From: Drosophila persimilis
Taxonomy: Eukaryota > Arthropoda > Insecta > Diptera > Drosophilidae
DNA length: 64,000 bases
NCBI RefSeq assembly: GCF_003286085.1
Contig: NW_020825294.1
Coordinates: 12,298,501-12,362,500, forward strand
Reading direction: 5' to 3'
The notes beneath the pieces are model-generated. The model was not told the origin of the DNA. It worked only from the letters and a program-made list of their open reading frames with translations, and did no database searches. This document shows positions 1 to 10,300 of the stretch, in pieces (position 1 is the first letter of the stretch; each line of letters opens with the position of its first letter). The position numbers and the translations under genes were made by a program.

Positions 1-2709
1 CTATCTCCGGGTCGTCGCAGTCCTGCAGGCCCACGGAAAAGGCGGCCAGGAAGGGGGTCCAGGCCATCTTGAACATAGGACGCACGTGCTCCAGGTGCTT
101 GGCCGATGTGAAGGGGGACTTGACGTGCGATACGGACTGCATGAGGTTGGTGGCCGTCAGGGAAATGACCTCCATCTCCATGTTCCAGAGCAGCTTGCGC
201 CGCTTCTCTGTAATGAAGGGTTGCTTGCCACTGGGCTTGGGCTGCAGCATACCCGAGTTGTTCTTCATCTTGATCTCGTGCTCTGAAATCTCGTCGTAGA
301 TGGAGGACAGATACTCCTCGGGCAGGTCTGCCTTGCTGTCGCTGATTCCTCTGTTCATTTTGATGTACTGCTCCTTGGTCATCTTGTGCTTGACCTGCGG
401 CGAGTGCAGGTCCGTCGTCAGCATGATAATGCTGAATGCCAGCACGTACACCGTGTCGGCGCTCTGGAACAATTGGTTTTGCGGATTGCACTCGCAGTAC
501 CTGCTGGCGAACTTCTCCATCAGGCGGTCGATCTTCTGCGCCTCGCCTGGCAGACGGAACTCCTCGAGGAGTATCCTCAGGGCGGCCACCACCTCCATCT
601 GGCGGAAGTTGAAGGCATCGATGTAAGCGCACATCACCTCCTTCGAATGGTCATCGTTCTCGCCCAGATAGTTGCCGATGACGGTCTTGTCCAGGCGCTC
701 GTCGTCGTGCAGCCACCGGGCAATGTCCGTGCAGGTGGCTCCCAGCAGCTGCTTCTCCTGTAAAAACTGCACTCCCTTCTGGGGCTTCCGGTTGAAGAGC
801 TCAATTCCCGTTTCCATCACCTCCTTGCGCATCTTGCGCTCCTCCAGCGCTTCGGGTAGGTCCTGAAGCTGCTCCTGGTTGGAGTTGAGACTGTGGCTGG
901 AACCACTGTACGCGGTCTGTATGGTGTTGTCCGTCGAATGGTCCTCTGTCGCAGTCGGGGACTGCACCTGCAGGGCCGGGACGGGCATGTTTGGGTTCAC
1001 ATACAGATCCTTGCTCCACTCCACCATGCACTTGAGTATGGAGACGAGGCACTCCAGGCCCCGGATGCGCATAGACTTCTCCTGCATCGGATTGGCCCCC
1101 AGCTCGAGGGCCTGCCTGCCCTGGGCAATCTTGGACAGGTCGTTGACCAGCCGCTCGAACAGATTGGCCGCCGAGAAATCACAGTCGTAGTTCACATAGA
1201 TATCCACCACAGACTGGGCGTCTGCACAGATGCGTGTCAGCGCCTGGATGACCATCCACTTGTGCTCGAAGCTGCTCGAGTTCGCCTCCAGAATGTTGAG
1301 GAATATCTCCTTGAAGAAGACCTCGATCTGCCGCTTCAAGTGCACCTTGAAGTTGGACAGCAAGGCCACGAAGATCGACAGCGACAGCTCAAACACCTCA
1401 GGCACCAAACTGACCCCATTGTTGGACAAGGCGACGCACAGATACTGCTTGATGGCCATGACGAACATCTCGTTGGACCGGAAGACGGGCCCGGCGTTCT
1501 GCAGTATCAAAAGCAGCAAATGCAGCGACAGCACCTTGGAGCGCAGCTCGTGCGACTTTGGATCCGGCTGCCCATCCGGCAGGGGCTTCATCGAGAGCTT
1601 GCACAGCGATCGAAACACAAGAAAGGCATCCTTCTGCAGAATGTGGGTGAACTTGGCCGTGACAACGGCATCGTTCTCGTTGTGCAGCTCAACGCTTTCG
1701 GGATCCGAATGCGACGAGGAGTCGTTGCCGTTCACAATCGTCTCCGCTTCGGGGGCGTTCTGATCTTTCATGGCCTCATTGTACGCAGCTGTAAAACAAC
1801 AAATAGATGTTATTCCATAACCAATAATTGTGTAAACAGGCAGGAGTAGATTGAACATATTATGTGGCACATAATAGCAGCGATCTGTATCATCGCTAAT
1901 TAACTGCTTCCTGCCTGCTTATCAATTCATAGTTGCCACGCACCTGATATGATCTCAGCCAGCAGCTCCGAGGCAATGACTTCGTCAGTATCCGCCAGCG
2001 GCTCCTCACCATTGCAGTCTTCAGATGGCGGGGGCGGCTGCGGGGGCACCTCGTACACCTGGTTCTCCATGCGGGCAAATATGACATTTAGCATTTGGGT
2101 GAGTGTCGCCCGCGCTGTGGTCTGGTTGACTAGGTTCTTGCTGGACAGGTAAATGTCATAGCAGGTGCGCACAGCCTGGAGGAGCGTGAACTCGTGGATC
2201 TCGACATGCTGAGAGGTAACGACAGTGAGCAAAGCCTTGATGATCTGCAGCTGGACACCCTCGTCCGTCTGGGGCCCGCTAAAGCAGCCGTATATGGTGA
2301 TGACAATGCGATCGATGAGCAGGTGGCCGGGGTTGGCCGAGTCCTGGATGGAGCCCGTCAGATGTCCGTAGGCGATCAGCTTTTGCAGGCAGTCCAGGGC
2401 TGTGACCACGATGCGCGGCGAGCGACTCTTGCAGGCCAGCTCAAAGGGCAGGAAGTAGGTCTCGGCGTTGATGATGCTGGCCGCATCGTTCTTTGGCAAC
2501 GGGAGGGCAGCGCAGGGCAGCTCATTGCCCTCGGCAATCTGGCCGGCGCTGATCAGCTCCGCCTTGATCTGCTCGAGTGCCGAGTCGCAGGACTTCTTCA
2601 GCTGCGAGTGGTGGGAGCGCCGTATGTCCTTGTCGGCAAGGATTTTCTCTAGAGCACGCACAATAAACATTTCCTTGGTTTTCGTGGAGTTACTTTGCAT
2701 ATTGTGCAT
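1..2709 (-). CDS. Sec71: Sec71, BIG-type Arf guanine-nucleotide exchange factor (5' part, runs off left edge)
   Basis: This encodes a large Arf GEF of the BIG1/BIG2 (Sec7) family, which loads GTP onto Arf at the trans-Golgi and endosomes. Exon 1 is 2709-1944 and exon 2 is 1788 to beyond base 1, joined by a GT-AG intron (phase 1). About 851 residues are visible. Residues 1-240 form the helical DCB region. A HUS box (YVNYDCDF) sits near residue 453. The Sec7 domain spans about residues 580-760 and has the glutamate finger in FRLPGEAQ (Glu about 671) and the motif [14 protein letters not shown]. The frame stays open to the window edge, so the C-terminal HDS domains lie outside. The first ATG is 2709; a second at 2700 has the better -3 A and may be the real start. 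A Motif 1/DRE promoter lies about 290 bp upstream. Identity as a BIG GEF is very sure; the name Sec71 is by family resemblance. Confidence 0.93.
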
Positions 2710-2998
2710 ATGCAACTCCCAAGGTCGACCTTTATGTTTTTATCCCGAGTTGTCCAAGTGGCCCTCTTCTTGCTGCTGCTCTCACCCGTTGCCCTCGCCC
2801 TTGCTATAGCTTTCTGTGTGTTGTTCAGCAGATTGCGGAAACGACAGCAACTTTCGCTGCTGGCTGGTCTGCGTAATCTGTGGTATTCCTCGAATGCTCG
2901 ATGTCAAAACTCGGCATGCGGCGTGTTATTTGTGTGTTATATGCATGTGCATATTGAAATATTTCACTTTTTATTCCACATAGAAAGTATAGCTGGAG

Positions 2999-3054
2999 TA
3001 GTGTGACCGCGGCCTTATCGATAAAATATACCGTCCGACCCTCAGAAATATACC
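2999..3054 (-). promoter_or_regulatory. Core promoter cluster for Sec71: Motif 1, DRE and two Motif 6 sites
   Basis: On the minus strand, 3009-2999 reads CGGTCACACTA, a perfect Ohler Motif 1 (M1BP site). A palindromic DRE, TATCGATA, is at 3016-3023. Two GGTATATTT boxes (Motif 6) lie within 3024-3054. This combination is typical of TATA-less housekeeping promoters in Drosophila, and it sits about 290 bp upstream of the Sec71 ATG. The 31 bases at 3024-3054 recur exactly, in the opposite orientation, upstream of the next gene (5700-5730). Confidence 0.75.
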
Positions 3055-3355
3055 GAAACATACCGTCTCATTTAAAAAATATGCCGTAAGTATACTGACG
3101 AATTCAAGTTATATTTTACATATTCCTCGTTTTTGATCTTCCGTGGAATATTACTAGCTAGATAGAACTTTCCACCATGCCACGGTGCATCAATGCGATC
3201 AATACATCAATTTTCTACTTGACTTGCCTCTTCTACATACTTCCAAGCTAGAAAGCGTTATCAATAGAGTAGCACTTTAAAATGGCTGATTTAATAGGAC
3301 GCGTAATATTTTAAGAACTATTTGCTACAATATTAAAATTGTACCAAGACATGTA
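3055..3355. other. Intergenic: Sec71 upstream and 3' flank of the hAT-derived gene
   Basis: AT-rich sequence without a coding frame. The minus-strand gene that ends at 3356 must have its 3' untranslated region here. I see no RNA gene or recognisable repeat in it. Confidence 0.5.
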
Positions 3356-5494
3356 CTACAATTGCCACTCGTCCAGTGGAACATCTGCCATAAAGAGCGT
3401 GTTCTCCATGTTAGCGCCAGTCAGTTTCGTGTACTGCTCTTCCACGGCTGCCCCAGCGTCCGTAAACAGAGTCGCAGGTGGGACAGCGGTGGCCGGAATG
3501 TGCATGTACTTCTTGGCCAGGCTATGCAGAAAGGGATGCAAATGCATCAGATTTTCCCACAGCTTCATTGGCTCCTCCTGCAGACTATTGATTCGTCCAC
3601 AAAAATAGCTGGTGATCTCGTCATCTTGGTCATTGGGCTCTGTGCTCTGGCTGTGCTTCTCCTGCGACAAAACCTTGTACGCTGCCCAGATGTCATAGTT
3701 TTCGGTCGCGTCCTCTTTGACAGTGGCTGGCACTCGAGTCTTTACGTGTGTCTGAAAAATCTCGTACAGATCGCTCACGTACTGGGTCGCCAATTCTGCA
3801 CTGCAAAAAGGCATACTTCGAAAGCGCGGATCCAGCAGAGTGGCCATAGCCAGGTGAACATTCTTTTCCATGCTATCAAAGCACTCCTCCAGCTGATGGA
3901 CCAGAAACAAGCGCAGATCATAGGTTATCTGATTTTCCGGTGAGCTCGGGTGCTTCTTCAGTTCGTTGATGAGGGTATACACTATGGGCAAGGCCTTGCT
4001 AGCCACGGGAAATGACGTTTCTCCTGCTCGACTGAGCTCCTTCATCGAGCTGGCCAGCGGCTTCAGGACTGCCAGCAGCTCCCGACACTGTTCCAGCTCT
4101 TCCTCGGACAGGGGCGGGCTAATCTCGAGTTGCAAATAATTTGGCAGGTGCGGGGCGTACTTTGTGTATCGCTCCAGCATATCAAATTTGCTGAGGGGGC
4201 GTTGCTTCACATCCAGATGTAGCTTCCTTTGCGAGAGGAGGATCCCACTGTCGAGGTAACATGTAACGTAGGGACGAACCTTTTCGCAGAATTCAAGAAT
4301 CTCGGGGCGCAGCATGGTGTTCTCCAGAATAGTGTTGAGCAGGTATCCGAAGCAGGGCACATGTCGATGATCTCCCAGAAGGGCCGCTACAGCATCCTCG
4401 AGCAGACGAGAGCCTCTTGTCACCACGCAGGTGATCTTTGCCTTGCTTATGTCGAACCGTCGACACACCCGCGCCATCCGCTTCTCAATCTGACTGGCAT
4501 TGAAATGCTCAGGCAAGCTTTGTACCGACAACGTTCTGGAAAGCTTTTCCAGACCCTCATAGAAGTGAACCACCAGCACCAGGTGGCTTCGCTCCTCTGG
4601 TGTAGTGTGAACGGCACAGCTTAGGGAAAGCGTTGCCAGTCGTGCTAGTTGTTTGCGCAGCTTCGATGCATGCAGATGTCGCTGATTGCAAATGTACGAT
4701 TCCAGCTCATTCACGCTGGGAGGTTTGGAGCCAGGGCACAACGCACTCACCAAATGCTTGAATCCCTCGGCCTGCATGATCTGCAGAGGCTGCCTGTCAC
4801 GGCAGACGAAGAAAGCCATGTTGTGAAGAAACGAACGCTGGCCTGGTACTCTAGCGTCCAGGTTGCTGTGAAAGTTGCTGCAAATAATATTTTACTATTG
4901 CTGGCATTCGCAAATTATCTTCCAGGCCGTGACTTACGCGATTTCTTCCTCTGCGTCGGCCAGCGGTAGATCCTGTATTTCGAATAGGTTATCGTTTGCC
5001 ACCTTAGGCTCGAATTCTATAATGTCCTCGGCACTGACTGTCTCTGCACCAGTCGTCCAGAAGCCAGCGCCCTGTTCCTGTTCAATTGCCCGACAAGAGG
5101 CATCATCTAGCTCTATAATATTATCTGGCTCCCCTTTGGGTTTGATTATAGGCTCACTGGTATTGTGATATTGCTCCTGGAACAAGGACCGCCCCTCGTA
5201 AGGCGGAGACTTTTTTATTTTCCTTTTTATCACATGGGACTCACGCTTGCACATGCCACGCACCACAACAGATTCCTTATTATCGATATCTCTGCAATTT
5301 ACAAAGTTAGCTCATCAGCCCTCCGTGGAGACGCTATATTTCGAAGGAAGTACTTACATCTGCGGATGGGTCTTTATGTGCTTCATCAAGTTGGACGTGT
5401 TTCCGGAAGTTTTGATGATCTTTTCGCAGAGCTGACATTGCGCCGTGTTGTTGTGTAACTTATCGTAATATTTCCATACTTTACTACGCGCCAT
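3356..5494 (-). CDS. BED zinc finger/hAT-transposase-derived protein (domesticated)
   Basis: Three exons, 5494-5358, 5291-4938 and 4877-3356, join with GT-AG introns of 66 and 60 bp into a 670-residue protein. Residues 1-45 are a BED finger with C20, C23, H39 and H43. Residues 46-160 are acidic and look disordered. The rest is a hAT transposase core that ends in a hATC dimerisation segment (LAKKYMHIPATAVPPATLF, about residues 600-630). In active hATs and ZBED proteins a catalytic Asp occurs in a TDNA-like motif; here the equivalent stretch reads VVTRGS, so that acidic residue is missing. An intact spliced frame, a promoter of its own and no terminal inverted repeats argue for a host gene, of ZBED1/DREF type, binding DNA. 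It differs from DREF in its N-terminus; I cannot name the orthologue. Confidence 0.82.
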
Positions 5495-5579
5495 GGCCGT
5501 GGATATGGCTCCAGCAGCTTGACGTTGTTTTTATTTATTTTTATTTTGTTTTTGTATTTGACTGCCGCTTAATGTGACT

Positions 5580-5730
5580 GACCCTCAGAAATATACCTCA
5601 TTGAATTCGTCAGTATATTTACGGTATATTTGTAAAATGAAACCACTAACCATACAGTATACTGTATACTATATGGTTAGTGATGAAACGGTATAGTTTG
5701 GTATATTTCTGAGGGTCGGACGGTATATTT
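5580..5730 (-). promoter_or_regulatory. Promoter region of the BED/hAT gene with Motif 6 boxes in an inverted repeat
   Basis: Within 90-240 bp upstream of the BED/hAT ATG lie several GGTATATTT or CAGTATATTT boxes (Ohler Motif 6). GACCCTCAGAAATATACC at 5580-5597 and its reverse complement at 5711-5728 bracket a second, inner palindrome at 5645-5682 (arms ending in ACTAACCATA and TATGGTTAGT). Bases 5700-5730 equal, in reverse, the 31-bp block of the Sec71 promoter. Confidence 0.55.
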
Positions 5731-5741
5731 AGCTAGATTTG

Positions 5742-6644
5742 GCTTATTTTATAACCAAATATGTTGTATTATATGTAGCTTGAAATCTAGCTTTTTTCAA
5801 ATTTCATTTACTTTTTTTGGCATACAAAATTTGTTTTTTGATTGTAATATTTGTTAATGTTTATCGAGAAATCGGATTTTGTTATATCATCCAATTTTTT
5901 TGTATAAATTTATGGGGATAAAATCATGTCATTACTTTAATTACAAATTCAAAAACATATATCAATAAAATACAGTTATCTTTTATTTTGATGAGTTTTT
6001 ATGGTTAGCTTATTATTAAGATTTTTGTAATTTACCTGTTGTGTTTGATGCAGATTCAAGCTCCCTGAAAGTGGAGAGCATTTCGAGATGTCGTTAAAAA
6101 AGACTTGCGTGCTGTCTGCCGCCGCACATAGCTGGCGGAATCCTAAAGATAACTCCCGCGGAATTCCGAGTGTAAATACATGTGCTTTATTTTTACCGAT
6201 TAAAGTCAATATCTTTGATATATGTGTGTATGCAAGTGGGTCTTCAAATTATGTACATAATTTAAGTAGAAGTTCCGACAGGCACGACAGCCCCTGAGCT
6301 CAAGTTACTGTCTAAGGGATTAGCCTGAGATTCTTTGGACCTCTTACTCACAGAGTACACACAAGGGTTTACTTTACTTTATTCGTGGAACAGAAGGGAA
6401 TACTTCCATAGCTTGGTCGATATGAACATTCGGAACATACCATCACCAACAACCGGGTGGGATTTTGTGTATGAGATATATACAGATGTGCATGCGTCGC
6501 AATCGGATGACTGTTTGTCTCTTAACTGAAACAAGTTTCAGACTACTTTCCTTCCGCAGAGACAGGGCAGAAAGAAGGTGGGTTTTATCCCACTTTAATC
6601 CTGTGTGGACGCCACTAAGTACCGTACAGTGCCGAGCACATGTG
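5742..6644. other. AT-rich intergenic sequence, no gene seen
   Basis: Low-complexity A+T-rich sequence between the BED/hAT promoter and the fold-back element. All frames are short, and I see no splice-consistent coding segment, tRNA-like clover leaf or known repeat. Confidence 0.5.
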
Positions 6645-7178
6645 GATACATGTTCATCACTTTTCAGTTTGAACGCCAGTAAAATCTTTAAAAATGCATA
6701 AATCTTTGTGATTTTTTTTCATAGATTCTTAAATCTAGTGAGAATGAAAAAGACAATAATTTATTCAAAGAGATCTTTTTCCTTAAGAGATTTTAAATTG
6801 CTAAAAAAAAAATTGCATGTATCCACTTTTGCACGTTACAAATTTGTTTACTTTAATCATTTTTAAAAAATATTTGTTACAAAGGTCATAAGCTTTTATC
6901 ATATTTCGAACTGGTTTTGGCAAACAATTTTCGGAATATGATAAAAGCTAAGGCCCTTTGGAACAAATATTTTTAAAAAATGATTAAAGTAAACAAATTT
7001 AAAACGTGCAAAAGTGGATACATGCAATTTTTTTTTAGCAATTTAAAATCTCTTAAGGAAAAAGATCTCTTTGAATAAATTATAGTCTTTTTTCATTCTA
7101 TGAAAAAAAAATCACAAGGATTGAGGCATTTTTAAAGATTTTACAGGTGTTTAAACTGAAAAGTCATGAACATGTATC
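6645..7178. repeat. Fold-back (MITE-like) element with about 250-bp inverted arms
   Basis: Two long arms, about 6645-6905 and 6934-7178, are reverse complements of each other with a few mismatches and indels, around a 28-bp spacer (about 6906-6933). The outermost shared bases read GATACATGTTCAT on the left and its complement on the right. No coding capacity is visible. It sits about 130 bp past the stop codon of the ABCA gene, so it may be transcribed in that gene's 3' untranslated region and would form a long hairpin RNA. I did not identify a target-site duplication or a family. Confidence 0.75.
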
Positions 7179-7306
7179 GGGTATTGTAAGTGGTTCTGTT
7201 CTGTGTTCTGGCTAAACAATTGAACAATGATGTCAGGGAAAAGTAAACGAAGCCCTCCCCAACAGCAGTCTTGTGCTCAGTGCCTGTGCCTGCCTTTAGG
7301 CCCGAA

Positions 7307-10300
7307 TCAAACAAAGTCGGACGCGTCAGGGTTGTGTTGGACTGGGGAGTTGCGCGACGATGTTTGCGATGAGGGTGGGGTCTTCGATTTTTTGTCGAAT
7401 TTGAGAAAAATATCTTCCAAAGTGCACTCATTCAGCGAGTAGTCCGCCACGATGTGGCCCAATCTGTCGGTCAGATGGTCCTCGGTTATCCTAAACACCC
7501 TCGACCAATAGACCAAGTTCTCCTGGGTGCTAACAAAGTAGGTTAGGGTTCCGGCATGATTCTCGCGCAACTCCAGACCCTCAAACTGCGCCTTCAGGGT
7601 ATTTGTGATAGTGTCCACGTTCTGCTCCGTTTCCGTGTCTAGTTTCATCTTAAGTTTTATGGTGAAGCCGCTCAGTCTCTTCAAGGCGCAGATGGTATTC
7701 AGGCACTTGAATTTCCCATTGGCCATGATGGCCAGGCGATTACACAGCTCCTCACACTCGTCCATGCTGGAAATCAAAATTATATGTAATTGAAAATTGA
7801 TTTAATCCAAATTCTCAGCCGTTCCCTACCTGTGTGAAGTAAGCACCACAGTGCGCTCCTGGCCCTGAAAGTCCTTGATGCACTCCCACAGAAAGCGTCT
7901 GGAAATGGGATCCACGCCAGTCGTGGGCTCGTCTAGGAGAACCAGTGTCGGGGCCCCGATCATCGCCATGGCAGCCATCAGTTTGCGCTTCGTCCCCCCC
8001 GAATAATGTCGCACCTGGACCTGTTGATACTTGGTCAGGTGCATTTTTTCGAGCCAGTATTTCACGTTTTCCGTCACGCTACTCGGTCCTTCGCTGGTGG
8101 TGCTCAGTCCCCGCAGGAGGGCCATATAGTGGAGACATTGTTCGGCGGTCATAAACTTATTCAGGGCATCGTACTGGGGGCAGTAGCCGAAACGATGGCG
8201 ATAGCCTACTTCGTCCTTTCGAATATCGATGCCATCGATTCGTATGCTCCCTCCGTCCAGAGGCAGATTGGCGGCAATCATTTCGAATGTGCTCGTCTTT
8301 CCGGCTCCATTGATGCCTAAGAGGCCAAAGCATTCGCCTCTAGAGGCGGCAAAACTGATTCCATCCACCACCACTTTCTTGTGGTACCGCTTGCGCACTT
8401 TGCTGACGATCAAGGGACACTCCTGCGTCGGATCGACCATGAGCGCCTCCACTCGACGCTCTTCGTTGGCACAGTCGTCAACGACCGTGAGCTGGGTGCT
8501 AGAACTGGTGCCCGTCGAGCTGTTCTTCTTCAAGGTGACCAGGCACCTGTTCATCCAGATGGCATCGTGGACCCGTTGGCGGAGGTACTTGTGCTCCAAA
8601 ACGATGGTGAAGAATGAAAAGACCAGCACGCAGACGGCCATGGCATAGACAAAGAACGTATCCGTCGAAAGCAAATGGGCGGTGGGTACAGAGCGTCGGT
8701 TAGCAATGAAATTCTCATTGATGATGCGCAGCTGGTGGTTCAGATTGAAGTCGGGCAGGAAGCAGAGGAAGGCTATCTTCGTCTCGTGCAGTTTTATGGA
8801 CTGCGCATTGTTGGAGGTGATCAGAGGAGCAATTGCTAGAAGGGCACATAAATAGTATTCAGATCAGGAGGATGGGAGGGAGCTAAGGAGGTCTAATATT
8901 ACCGGACACAATCAGCATCAGCAGCAGGTAGGTGGATATCGTCGATATGGACTTGAAGTTATTGGCCAGCGAGTACAGAATGGGCAGGTAGCTGCAGCCG
9001 TAGAAGAATATGCTCATAACAATGATTCTCAGTTCTGAGGTGGAGTAGAGCTCCGAAGGCATCAGCCAGTTCTGAAGCACAAAAAGCGCCACACAGAGGA
9101 GGACCAGCAGCAGGACGTCGAACACAAAGGTGGACAGCCAGAAGGTGTAGCGTGACATGGTCTGGAGCTGGCGGAAGCCGTTGTCGTGCTCTCGGAAGGG
9201 TAGCGAAATGAAGTAGAACATGCAGAAGAACATTCCCACGGACACGATCACCACATAGTACTCCAATCGCGTGGGACTGATGTCGCTGATGAAGCGTCGA
9301 ATCGGCACATACGTGGTTTCAATGTCCGACTCTGGGCTGACCATCTTCAGCATGCTGGAGTCCAGAAAGTTGATCAGCTCCACTGAGCTGTGGTAGCGAT
9401 TGCCCGCGTAAAAGATTTCTATCTGCGGAGTTCCTCCAGTGCCCCGGCCCCCGCCGTACATGTCGATAGCGCCCACCACCTGTTCCAGGAAATCCGCCAA
9501 GTTGTCGCGTTGCAATTCGAGGAGCTCTGCAAAAAAAAGTACATGTAATAATAAACTCATTGAAAATCATGAAACCAGCGCGACTTTCAATCGAAAGGCA
9601 ACAAAGCTCCTAAAAATCGTAAAACTCAACGATCTTTCTGTAAAAGCATCAGAACACAAAACCCTTAACTCCTCAGAAAGTGTCATCTACTCCATCGATT
9701 TCCACAACATCGATATAGTCATTGTTTGAGATGACATGCTTTTTTGGCACCTATGTATGTGTTTCAAAATGAAAAGAGAATTTGGGTTAAACCTTATAAT
9801 TCGTATTTAATCTTGGTGGCTTAGCGGAAGCCGATTGCTTGCTATGGCCAGATAAAATTTATGCGAGATCGATATGCAACCAATGCGCAGAGGGGTTAGC
9901 ATAGAACTAAAAATAGACGACGGCGTTAGATCAAAGTGATTGCCGAAGTGGCGGCGGCAGAGAGCCCCTTTAGCGGGAGAGCGCAGCAGCTCTGCAGAAA
10001 GTCAACGTTTTACAACATAGGCGGCTCTCTCTGCTCATACAATAATAATGCTTAAAGTTACGGTTATTCTTCAGCGGCTGGCCCGAACAGTCATCAAAAA
10101 CGAACTCAAAACACAAAAGGTCATCAACGCCACCAAAATTCTCAAACTCAAAGACGGCTAGCTTCAAGAAACCGGAGTTATCATCCTCACATTCGACACG
10201 CCAACACTGCCCCAGCATATTATGATACGATACGAACGAGTAAACGTTCGCCCCCAACCACGCCCCCTCAAATGCAATAATTGCCAACTAAATACTGCAA

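Noticed and set aside
893-1849. Long plus-strand open frame of 318 codons
   Set aside because: It is the complement of Sec71 exon 2, whose minus-strand frame encodes an unmistakable Sec7 domain; the plus frame has no family features.
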